NCBI RefSeq assembly: GCF_963677875.1
Contig: NZ_OY782566.1
Span: 124,001-188,000 of the forward strand
Source: Thiomicrorhabdus sp.
GTDB taxonomy: Bacteria > Pseudomonadota > Gammaproteobacteria > Thiomicrospirales > Thiomicrospiraceae
Length of the DNA: 64,000 nucleotides
Reading direction: 5' to 3'
Part shown: in pieces, positions 37,703 to 45,227 of the stretch
How positions within the stretch are numbered: the first letter of the stretch is position 1
How the letters are laid out: every line of letters starts with the position of its first letter
Translations under genes and position numbers: made by a program
Notes under the pieces: generated by a model
Seen by the model: only the letters and a program-made list of their open reading frames with translations
Databases searched by the model: none
What the model was told of the DNA's origin: nothing

Positions 37703-38028
37703 ACCCTTGGTTAATTCTAACTCTGGCGATTATTACCGAAACCATCGCCACCAGCGCGCTGAAAAGTTCACAAGAGTTCACCCGCCTCATCCCATCGATG
37801 ATTGTCATAATCGGCTACGGGCTCTCTTTTTATCTGCTTACCCTAACGTTAAAATCTCTACCGATCGGGACGGTTTACGCGATTTGGTCCGGTGCCGGCA
37901 TCGCCCTGATTACCCTGATTGGCTGGCTGGCATTTAAAGAAAAACCCGACGCCCCGATGCTGCTTGGCATCGGCTTGATTATTTTAGGCATTCTAACCAT
38001 CCATCTTTTCTCAAAATCCCATACCTAA
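37699..38028 (+). CDS. SMR-family small multidrug transporter
   Basis: This 109-residue, four-helix SMR protein has the conserved membrane glutamate in ILTLAIITETIATSALK and the signature GTVYAIWSGAGIA. It would be a proton-coupled exporter of cationic or guanidinium-like compounds. It is the last gene of the operon. Confidence 0.88.
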   Translation: MNPWLILTLAIITETIATSALKSSQEFTRLIPSMIVIIGYGLSFYLLTLTLKSLPIGTVYAIWSGAGIALITLIGWLAFKEKPDAPMLLGIGLIILGILTIHLFSKSHT

Positions 38029-38276
38029 GGTTTGGTTCGGAAGCGCCCATTCTCAATACAACCGGTTTGGTGCAGAAAACTCATTCCGACAAATTCATTC
38101 CGACTTCATGTCGGTGTCAAGAAGCACATTCACCGACATTCACCATTACTCTTCGAGAGCGCACCCGAACGTCATGGCTCAAAATCCGCATAAAACCTTC
38201 ACGATTTGCGCCCCCATAGCGGGCACCCATGTTTTACACTTTCAGAACACGAAACCACAAAAGAAAAAGGGCTGAC

Positions 38277-38888
38277 ATGCATTTGGATTTCTCGCAACTG
38301 ACACCCATGGAACGTTATTTCACGATGACTCAGGCGATCATCCCTCGCCCCATTGCCTGGGTGCTGACCGGCAATGCCGACGGCAACAGCTACAACTTGG
38401 CTCCCTACTCCTATTTCACGCCTATTTGCAGTGATCCGCCGCTGGTACTGTTTTCCGCCGGTAAAAAAGCACAAGGAAGCGAAGCAGGCCAACCGAAAGA
38501 CACTGCCCGCAACATCATTGATCGGGAACACTTCGTCATTCACATCCCGACTGCCGAGCAGATCAACGCCGTACAGGCTTCGGCGGCGCTGATGCATTAT
38601 GGCGAATCCGAAGTCGAGCAACTGGGGCTGAATGTGACACCATTCGAAGACTTTGCGCTCCCCCGTCTGACAGACAGTCCGATTGCACTGGCCTGTCGTT
38701 TGCACAGACTGGATGAAATCGGCGCGGCTCCGCAAGCGGTTATTTACGGAGAAATCCTTTCGGTTCACCTTGAAGACCGCCTGCTCAATGCCCAGAATCG
38801 TATTGATCCACACTGGCTTAACCCGCTGTCCAAACTCGGCGGCGCCAATTACGCTCCCTTGGGCGAACTGATGCAACCGGAGGTTTGA
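38277..38888 (+). CDS. Flavin reductase-like FMN-binding protein
   Basis: This 203-residue split-barrel flavin reductase family protein contains MTQAIIPRPIAWVLT and NLAPYSYFTPICSDPPLVLFS (FMN-binding region). Close relatives are annotated as flavoprotein oxidoreductases of unknown substrate. ATG 38277 has AAAAGG upstream; an earlier ATG at 38229 adds a basic stretch unlike the family. It overlaps the following thioesterase gene by one base. Confidence 0.85.
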   Translation: MHLDFSQLTPMERYFTMTQAIIPRPIAWVLTGNADGNSYNLAPYSYFTPICSDPPLVLFSAGKKAQGSEAGQPKDTARNIIDREHFVIHIPTAEQINAVQASAALMHYGESEVEQLGLNVTPFEDFALPRLTDSPIALACRLHRLDEIGAAPQAVIYGEILSVHLEDRLLNAQNRIDPHWLNPLSKLGGANYAPLGELMQPEV

Positions 38889-39346
38889 TGATGCTGAAAG
38901 CCTTGCAAAACCGCCTGAATCAGGATATTCCCCTGACAAAACACATGGGTATCGAAATTCGAAGTTATGACGGAGAAACCTTATCGCTGCAAGCGCCTCT
39001 GGATCGAAACATTAACCATAAACAGACCGCCTTTGGCGGCAGTCTCTATTCGATATCGGTGCTGACCGGCTGGAGTCTGATTTATCTGATCTTGCAGGAA
39101 TCGGGGCTTGAAGGTCATATCGTCATTCAAAAAACACAAACCCGTTTTCTGCTTCCGGTCAGCACGGATCTGATGACCGAATGCCGTATCACCGATCCGC
39201 AAGACAAGACGCGCTTTTTAAAAACCTACCGTCGCAAAGGATTAGCTCGATTACATCTGGAAGTCAGCATCGGTGCAGACAACGGAAAAACTCAACTCTG
39301 CTTTGAGGGGGATTATGTCGTTCACAAACACCCTTTGCCGAGTTGA
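38888..39346 (+). CDS. YiiD C-terminal-type hotdog thioesterase
   Basis: This roughly 152-residue hotdog-fold protein includes NHKQTAFGGSLYSISVLTGW and IVIQKTQTRFLLP, the pattern of the thioesterase domain at the C-terminus of YiiD/FabY-like proteins. It would hydrolyse acyl thioesters; the substrate is unknown. ATG 38888 overlaps the previous stop, and GGAGG at 38879-38883 is spaced better for ATG 38891. Confidence 0.8.
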   Translation: MMLKALQNRLNQDIPLTKHMGIEIRSYDGETLSLQAPLDRNINHKQTAFGGSLYSISVLTGWSLIYLILQESGLEGHIVIQKTQTRFLLPVSTDLMTECRITDPQDKTRFLKTYRRKGLARLHLEVSIGADNGKTQLCFEGDYVVHKHPLPS

Positions 39347-39427
39347 GATGACCGGCATGCGCCAGTACAAGGCGTTCAAACATCATTTATTGCAGGGCTC
39401 CCGCCCCTAAGATTTGAGGAAAGGTTT

Positions 39428-39676
39428 ATGGAAAGAATCGAATTCACCCGTGCGGAAAAAGACCGCATGGTGCAAAAAATTCTGCGCTATTTCGAAACAG
39501 ATCTGGATCTGGAAATCGGCCAGTTCGACGCAGAGTTTCTCATCGACTTTTTTGCCGAAGAGATCGGGGCGTTCTTTTATAATCGCGGCTTGTATGATGC
39601 CGAAAAGATGCTCGCCACAAAACTGGCCGACATCTCCGACGAGCTGTTGCAACTGGAGAAACCGGTGGACGGCTGA
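39428..39676 (+). CDS. DUF2164 protein
   Basis: This 82-residue acidic protein matches DUF2164 (FTRAEKDRMVQKILRYFETDLDLEIGQF split over the N-terminal half, then FLIDFFAEEIGAFFYNRGL). Its function is unknown. It is convergent with the DUF4395-like gene. Confidence 0.85.
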   Translation: MERIEFTRAEKDRMVQKILRYFETDLDLEIGQFDAEFLIDFFAEEIGAFFYNRGLYDAEKMLATKLADISDELLQLEKPVDG

Positions 39677-39699
39677 CGGCCGCTTATTTTCCGGCCGGC

Positions 39700-40446
39700 T
39701 TATTTACCCTGCTTCAACTCTTCTTCGATTCTCTGGCGTTCGGCCATCCAGGCCTTCTGCTCGAAATCGACATTCATGCAGTCATAACAGTGTTCTTTGA
39801 AAATCCCCAGTTTCGCTAAGATCCAATGCATCTTGCACCCCAGACAGAAACCGAAGACCGCCTCCATCCACATCAGCAGGAAGCACACCCAGACCAGCAG
39901 CGGAATAAAATCCGGCATCCAGTTAGAATCCGTCGGCAGCAGTTCCGAACTGAAGAGCGCATTTACAAACCGGGCAAAACTGTCTGGATTGAAAAACAGC
40001 AGACAGGAAACAATCAAAGCCGCCCCGATCAGCCAGGCAAAACGCTTTGGTTTCAATGGCTCCCATTTCGGGGGAATATTGCGGGTCAGATAGGTCGCCA
40101 AATGCACACTTGGAGACAAATAAGCAGTTTTGACAAACATGCCGGCCAACATCTCAAACAAGCCGTAAAACAGCACACTCGTCGGTAAGGAATATTCAAA
40201 TACCGTCTTAAACGCCTGAACATTAAAAATAACCCGGAAGTCATCGGTCAGATCAAATGTCTCTTCCACAAAGGTATTCGGCATCACCGTCCAGGTCGGC
40301 GCCAAGACCGTGGTGAGCAGAACCGTCACCATATAGATCGGTATCAGAAGCATCAATCCGGCACGCATGCGAACAGCGTAGCTATTGATGAAAATAACGT
40401 CTTCGGTTTTGTCTCTGAACCACAGATTTTTAAAGTGATATCGCAA
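39700..40446 (-). CDS. DUF4395-like membrane protein, paralogue of the 20312 gene
   Basis: This 248-residue protein matches the 20312-21025 product along its length: KNLWFRDKTEDVIFIN, NALFSSELLP, FGFCLGCK, and a cysteine pair CYDCMN near the end. TTG 40446, with AAAAAGGAG nine bases before it, gives an N-terminus aligning with the paralogue. A GTG at 40506 would add twenty basic residues. The TetR-type operator at 40526-40541 lies 80 bases upstream. Confidence 0.72.
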   Translation of the reverse strand: MRYHFKNLWFRDKTEDVIFINSYAVRMRAGLMLLIPIYMVTVLLTTVLAPTWTVMPNTFVEETFDLTDDFRVIFNVQAFKTVFEYSLPTSVLFYGLFEMLAGMFVKTAYLSPSVHLATYLTRNIPPKWEPLKPKRFAWLIGAALIVSCLLFFNPDSFARFVNALFSSELLPTDSNWMPDFIPLLVWVCFLLMWMEAVFGFCLGCKMHWILAKLGIFKEHCYDCMNVDFEQKAWMAERQRIEEELKQGK

Positions 40447-40523
40447 AATTCGAAACTCCTTTTTACTGAGCCTAGCTTTACTTCCGAAACGCAACCAACG
40501 GCTCACCGAGAAAAATGCATCTT

Positions 40524-40541
40524 ACAACTAATAGTTGTTAG
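40524..40541. promoter_or_regulatory. Second copy of the TetR-type operator
   Basis: ACAACTA-A-TAGTTGT is a palindrome at 40524-40538. Read on the minus strand, 40541-40526 is CTAACAA-N3-TTAGTT, identical outside the three central bases to the operator at 19853-19868. Confidence 0.68.
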
Positions 40542-40707
40542 CTAGCTTATGCAAAATTCACCAAGGATCAAGACGTTCAGAGCTAAAATATTTTTGGGCT
40601 GCATAGAAAGAAGTGATTCGGTTCTCGTGCAACAAGGTGGATTCCCCGTAGCAACAATCACCCTCGCAGACCGCCATCAGCCGAATGCTCGGAACAGCAC
40701 AAGCCGT

Positions 40708-41226
40708 TTAATAAACCGCCTTATAGCCCTGATATTGCCAACCGACCATCGAAATCGACGAGTCCCCGACAACCGTCATCCCCGGTAGAACTGTCTGGTT
40801 ATCAACCTTAAAGTAAGCAGTAGCGACCGAACAAATCTCCATCCGAACCCCATATCCCTTGAATCGGGCAATGGTCTCCGCAATGCTGTTCAGCTCTTTT
40901 TCATATTCGAACACCAGCATTTCGTCCGGATTGCGAGTCAGATATTTTACCGTCTCGCCTTGAAAAACCAGAACCATCTTCGGCTCTACGCCTTGCTTCA
41001 GATAGCCCTGGCGAGTCGCTTCGATATCTTTTAAATAACCATCGGTTCTTTGCGGATGCGGAAAATCGATCAAATACACGATTTTAACTTCTTTAAGACC
41101 ATTCAAGGCAACCGAATCGTTAATCGGGTGGCCGCCAGCATAAGCCGGCTGAAAGGAAAACAGACACAAAGCCATCAGAGTGACCCTAGTCGCCTGCTGC
41201 AACAGTGAACGTGAAAAACCCATCAT
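40708..41226 (-). CDS. Exported DsrE-like protein
   Basis: This 172-residue protein has a signal peptide (cleaved near AYA-GG) and a DsrE/DsrF-like Rossmann domain (EVKIVYLIDFPHPQR, MVLVFQGETVKYL, GVRMEICSVAT with a conserved-position cysteine). Periplasmic DsrE-family proteins are common in sulfur-metabolising bacteria; whether this one handles sulfur is not shown. A direct repeat ATTTGGGCAA at 41253 and 41265 lies just upstream. Confidence 0.75.
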   Translation of the reverse strand: MMGFSRSLLQQATRVTLMALCLFSFQPAYAGGHPINDSVALNGLKEVKIVYLIDFPHPQRTDGYLKDIEATRQGYLKQGVEPKMVLVFQGETVKYLTRNPDEMLVFEYEKELNSIAETIARFKGYGVRMEICSVATAYFKVDNQTVLPGMTVVGDSSISMVGWQYQGYKAVY

Positions 41227-41357
41227 AGAATATCTCCTCTCGCATTTAGATTATTTGGGCAAATATTTGGGCAAGAATTTCCTGCACCGCCAGAAATGAA
41301 GTGCGCAAAACCGTTGCTTAATTCATTCGAATATATTTCTTTCGGCATCCGAAGCAG

Positions 41358-41681
41358 TTACCCGCTGGCCGCATTCATCAACAGAATAGACAGGATCAAA
41401 ACCGCCAGACCAAACCAGCTGACGGCATTCAACCGATGCCCGAACAGAATACGGGTTGCCACGGCCGTACCAGTGATCGACAAAGCCCCCCAGATGGCAT
41501 AGGCAACAAACAGGTCAATTCCCTTGACGGCCAAGGCAAGCAAAGCAAAAGCGCCCATAATAAACAGCACTGCCAGCAATCCCCACCCTCGGCGTTTGAA
41601 CCCATTGGACAGCTCCAGAAACACATTGGCGATAATGTCCAATAGCACCGACCCGAACACATACCCCAGATACACATTCAT
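41358..41681 (-). CDS. mdtI: SMR-family transporter, MdtI-like
   Basis: This 107-residue, four-helix protein has LLDIIANVFLELS and AYAIWGALSITGTAVATR, as in MdtI, one half of the heterodimeric MdtJI spermidine exporter. It overlaps the mdtJ-like gene upstream by four bases, which fits the pair arrangement. Confidence 0.83.
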   Translation of the reverse strand: MNVYLGYVFGSVLLDIIANVFLELSNGFKRRGWGLLAVLFIMGAFALLALAVKGIDLFVAYAIWGALSITGTAVATRILFGHRLNAVSWFGLAVLILSILLMNAASG

Positions 41682-42004
41682 GCTTTTTTCGCCTCCTGCA
41701 GATGATGTCCGTAATTGGTTATGACAATTCCGGCAATCGCCAACACCAAAGCAATGCCCTGCATAACAGAAATCCGCTCTCCGAGAATGGCAATTGAAAC
41801 CCCGGCGATCAAAATCATTCCGAATCCTTCCCAGAATGCATTGGCCAGAGCGACAGGAATTTTGATGGTGGCCTGACTTAACAGAACATAAGAAATCCCA
41901 ATCATGCCGATCGCCACCAAAGTACCTGCCACCTGATGGCCCTCACTGACCAGCAGTTTCATTGTTGTGGTGCCGATCACTTCGCCCACTACCGCCAAAA
42001 TCAA
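41678..42004 (-). CDS. mdtJ: SMR-family transporter, MdtJ-like; N-terminus probably altered by a poly-T indel
   Basis: The visible 108-residue frame starts at TTG 42004 with only about seven residues before the conserved glutamate (GEVIGTTTMKL), so its first membrane helix is too short. Just upstream is a run of nine T. Adding one T joins a frame reading GVKVALVFFLILAVVGE, which restores a normal SMR helix 1 with the Glu at about residue 18. The rest (SYVLLSQATIKIPVALANAFWEG) is MdtJ-like. Either the tract count is wrong, the gene is out of frame, or internal TTG initiation is used. Confidence 0.75.
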   Translation of the reverse strand: MILAVVGEVIGTTTMKLLVSEGHQVAGTLVAIGMIGISYVLLSQATIKIPVALANAFWEGFGMILIAGVSIAILGERISVMQGIALVLAIAGIVITNYGHHLQEAKKA

Positions 42005-42077
42005 AAAAAAACCAGTGCAACTTTGACTCCCAACCTTATTCGTCGGGATCGATTTTAAGCGTCTTTTCTGGGTCTGC

Positions 42078-42109
42078 TATAATCACTAAGCGCCAAAATA
42101 AATGGCGCT
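42078..42109 (+). promoter_or_regulatory. Probable -10 element and leader hairpin of the LysR gene
   Basis: TATAAT at 42078-42083 is followed by AGCGCCA/TGGCGCT (42089-42095 with 42103-42109), ending 23 bases before the LysR start. No good -35 is seen. The inverted repeat could be a regulator site or leader hairpin. Confidence 0.4.
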
Positions 42110-42132
42110 GATAACAAAGACCGGGAGTCAGG

Positions 42133-43032
42133 ATGAAACTGGAACAGTTCCGCTATTTTATCGAGGTTGCCAAAACCGGCTCCATTGCCAATGCCGCCGC
42201 CCGCCTGAACCGGAATCGCACCACTGTCAGCATGGCGCTCGCCGCTCTGGAAGATCATTTAAACGCCGAACTGTTTATTCGCAGCGGCAACAGCATGCGG
42301 CTATCGGCCATCGGAGAAAAAATATTAGACGACAGTATTCGACTGGTGGCAGTGGCTGACAAAATCCAGCGTACGGCTTGCAACAGCGAAACCGAGCAAC
42401 CGGCCATTCTGCGTATCGGACGGGACGACGTGCTGCCGGAATCCTTCTGGCGAAGCATTCTGCGCGCAATTCGCGCAAAATACCCCGGTCTGAAACTGGC
42501 GATGAACTATGCCAGCTCCGGCGCCTTGCTTGAGCAGCTTAAACAGGGAGAAATCGATTTGGCTTGTTGCATGCCGGAACATTTTGATCAGGAAAGCTCC
42601 GGATTGCACCGGCAGGTCGTCGAAAAAATTGCCGTCCGCCTGATGGTTTCGGCAATGCATCCTTTGGCGCAGATGAGGCAAGTCAGTGACGACGACTTAA
42701 GCGGCATACCGCAAATCACCTATCTCGGAGACGGGCAGGAAGAGATGTTCAATCGGGAACAGATTACGCAGGAACGCATTGCCTTAAGCAGTTTTGAACT
42801 GGTCAGAGATGCCATCTGCGACGGCTTGGGCTGGGGCTATGTTCCCGACCCGCTTCTGGCTCAGACCGAAAACTGCCATCTGGCCGAGGTTGCGCATGGT
42901 TTGAATGTCTCCTGGCACACCTATCTGATTTTCGCTCAGGAACCACTGAACGACGGCACAAGCTTTACCGGCAGTATCAGCCAATTGATCCGCCGGGAAA
43001 TTCTGGCGCTCTGCAAGCAGACACAGATTTAA
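42133..43032 (+). CDS. LysR-family transcriptional regulator
   Basis: This 299-residue protein has an N-terminal winged helix (MKLEQFRYFIEVAKTGSIAN then LNRNRTTVSMALAALEDHL) and a C-terminal substrate-binding domain. It is divergent from mdtJI, so it is a candidate regulator of that exporter. The effector is unknown. Confidence 0.92.
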   Translation: MKLEQFRYFIEVAKTGSIANAAARLNRNRTTVSMALAALEDHLNAELFIRSGNSMRLSAIGEKILDDSIRLVAVADKIQRTACNSETEQPAILRIGRDDVLPESFWRSILRAIRAKYPGLKLAMNYASSGALLEQLKQGEIDLACCMPEHFDQESSGLHRQVVEKIAVRLMVSAMHPLAQMRQVSDDDLSGIPQITYLGDGQEEMFNREQITQERIALSSFELVRDAICDGLGWGYVPDPLLAQTENCHLAEVAHGLNVSWHTYLIFAQEPLNDGTSFTGSISQLIRREILALCKQTQI

Positions 43033-43087
43033 AAAGAGCAAGTTCCAAAACAGTAAGGCTTCTCAAAAATACACTTCGTTCTTTCAC

Positions 43088-43885
43088 TCAGAAGCTCCGT
43101 ACCAAGGCGTCCGGCCCCCACAAGCGACGAACCTGTCCGTCGAACAAAGCCGGTTCTCCATTACTGTAAAAGACGGCCTCTCCTCCTTCATTCCGCACAC
43201 TCAACAGCGCTTGTTGCCGCAAACGGCGGACAACTTCCTTGGCCACGGCCAACTCGGTGCTGATCACCGAAATATCCGGCCCGGCCACGGTTTCAATGAC
43301 CGGAGCCAGATGCGCAAAATGCGTGCAACCGAGAATAATGGTATCCGCCCCTTTCTCAATCAGCGGCTGAACATATTCCTCCACCGCAAAGAACGCCTGC
43401 GCAGAATTCAGCTCCAGGTTTTCAACCAGACGCACCAGTTTCGGACTCGGTTGAATTTCAACCTGAACATTTCCGGCGACCCGTCTGGCCAGACGGTCAA
43501 AGGCATGGCTGCTTAAGGTTTTTTCGGTTGCCAGAACCCCGATCACCCCGCTTTTTGTCTGTATCGCCGCCGGCTTCACACCCGGCTCCACGCCAATAAA
43601 CGGCACATCAAAACGTTCTCGCAAAATTTTAATACTGACCATGGTGGCAGTATTGCAGGCGACCACAATCGCTTTAGCCCCTTGCGCCAGCAGAAATTCC
43701 GTTACCGCAAGCGAACGTTGCAAAATATAGTCTTCGGATTTTTCGCCGTAAGGCGCATGTTGCGTATCGGCGATGTAAATCAGATTTTCTCCAGGGAGCA
43801 ATTCCCGGATTTTACCGGCAATCGGCAGGCCGCCAATCCCGGAATCGAAAACCCCGATCGGGCCGCTATCGGTGATATTTTTCAA
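43088..43885 (-). CDS. murI: Glutamate racemase
   Basis: This 265-residue enzyme converts L- to D-glutamate for peptidoglycan. The two catalytic cysteines are in VVACNTAT and LGCTHF, with the IGVFDSGIGGLP N-terminal motif. It is full length, apparently monocistronic and convergent with the LysR gene. Confidence 0.95.
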   Translation of the reverse strand: MKNITDSGPIGVFDSGIGGLPIAGKIRELLPGENLIYIADTQHAPYGEKSEDYILQRSLAVTEFLLAQGAKAIVVACNTATMVSIKILRERFDVPFIGVEPGVKPAAIQTKSGVIGVLATEKTLSSHAFDRLARRVAGNVQVEIQPSPKLVRLVENLELNSAQAFFAVEEYVQPLIEKGADTIILGCTHFAHLAPVIETVAGPDISVISTELAVAKEVVRRLRQQALLSVRNEGGEAVFYSNGEPALFDGQVRRLWGPDALVRSF

Positions 43886-44177
43886 AGCGAAACAACTTCC
43901 CAGCTATGTTAAAGACGCATTTCAGATTATTTTCCAGAGATCATTCTGTTCGACATTCCCGCGCTCTACAGGGCGGCGCAGAATGAAACCGCAACGACAA
44001 GATGCCGTTTCCGCATGACAGAGACGCAATATTGTAATCCAAAGCGCCCTACTCATAGCAAGCCAAACGCCTAAAAATTGCAGTCGATCAAGTCAAACGC
44101 ATCCCAAAAGCGGTAAGCTGTTTTTAAATGAATTTAATCTGAAAAGTTCCTGTCTTTTCGCTTTTTCCGGAGGTTCT
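43886..44177. other. Intergenic region without visible features
   Basis: This 292-base spacer between divergent murI and the MBL-fold gene should hold both promoters. I see no gene or strong hairpin. Confidence 0.4.
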
Positions 44178-45020
44178 ATGACACGCATAACCTGTCTGGT
44201 CGAAAATTCCGTCAAACTCAGTTCACGACTGTGGGGAGAACACGGCATGTCGATCCTGATCGAAACCGAACACGACACAGTGTTATTCGACACCGGACAA
44301 TCAGGTGATGTTTTGCTGCATAACCTGCAAGAACTGCAGATCGATCCGCAGACCATCGACAAAATCATTCTCAGCCACGGCCATTACGACCATACCGGCG
44401 GCTTGCAGAAACTCCTTGACCGGATTGGCCCGAGAACCATTTATGGTCACCCTGACCTGTTTCACCCCCGCTTCAGCGAACGGCCGGACGGCTCGCCGAA
44501 ACCGGTGTCCGTTCCGTTCGACAAACATGCACTGGATGCAACTTGGCGTTTGTCGACCGAAGCACTGGAAGTCAGCAACAACATTTTCACTACCGGAGAA
44601 ATTCCACGGCTGGAACCTCTGGAAAATGAAGGCGACGAACGCCTGAAAGTTCATCAGGACTTGCAGAATCCGAACAGCCCAATGATCAAAGATCCGTTAA
44701 AAGATGACATGAGCGTCGTGGTCAAGACCGAACAAGGCTTGGTAATCCTGCTGGGTTGTTGCCACGCGGGCGTAATGAATACCTTGCAACAAGTCCGCCA
44801 ACAATATCCCGACGAACCGATTCACGCCGTGATGGGAGGGACACACTTGGCCAAAGCCAGTGAAAACCGATTGACTATGACCGAGAACGCCCTGCAAGGC
44901 GTGCCACGCATCGGTCTGTCGCACTGTACCGGGCCGAATGTCATTGCGCGTTTTCTATGCAATTTTCCCGAGCAGGCATTTGTTTTTCAGGTCGGCACCC
45001 AATTGACCTTCAACAATTGA
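44178..45020 (+). CDS. MBL-fold metallo-hydrolase (MptA/DHPS-like)
   Basis: This 280-residue metallo-beta-lactamase-fold enzyme has the HGHYDHTGG zinc motif, LFDTGQSGDVLLHN and a later CCHAGVMN and GGTHL. It belongs to the branch annotated as 7,8-dihydropterin-6-methyl-4-(beta-ribofuranosyl)-aminobenzene-phosphate synthase-like. That activity is known from archaea and is unlikely to be the real one here. GGAGG precedes the ATG. Confidence 0.82.
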   Translation: MTRITCLVENSVKLSSRLWGEHGMSILIETEHDTVLFDTGQSGDVLLHNLQELQIDPQTIDKIILSHGHYDHTGGLQKLLDRIGPRTIYGHPDLFHPRFSERPDGSPKPVSVPFDKHALDATWRLSTEALEVSNNIFTTGEIPRLEPLENEGDERLKVHQDLQNPNSPMIKDPLKDDMSVVVKTEQGLVILLGCCHAGVMNTLQQVRQQYPDEPIHAVMGGTHLAKASENRLTMTENALQGVPRIGLSHCTGPNVIARFLCNFPEQAFVFQVGTQLTFNN

Positions 45021-45058
45021 CTTTCAACTGATTCGCCGGACAGCAACGCTCATTTGAT

Positions 45059-45079
45059 CCGGCAGGAGACTCCTGCCGG
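45059..45079. other. Strong hairpin between the MBL-fold gene and uup
   Basis: CCGGCAGGA-GAC-TCCTGCCGG, a perfect nine-base stem with a three-base loop and no T-run. It may end or protect the upstream transcript. Confidence 0.5.
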
Positions 45080-45227
45080 TAAAACTCGATTCCATCGTTT
45101 GACATCGCCTTTCCCACAGAAAAACGCCGCTCCGCAGAAACAAGCCCACCGATCCCTCACACAAGGTTTATAATTTGCCAATTCATTTTCAACCCCGTGC
45201 TTGGGCCTTGAGTTCTAAAGGATTTAT

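Noticed and set aside
38090..38114. Direct repeat ATTCCGAC and hairpin CCGAC/GTCGG upstream of the flavin reductase gene
   Set aside because: Short and weak; likely chance in a 250-base spacer.
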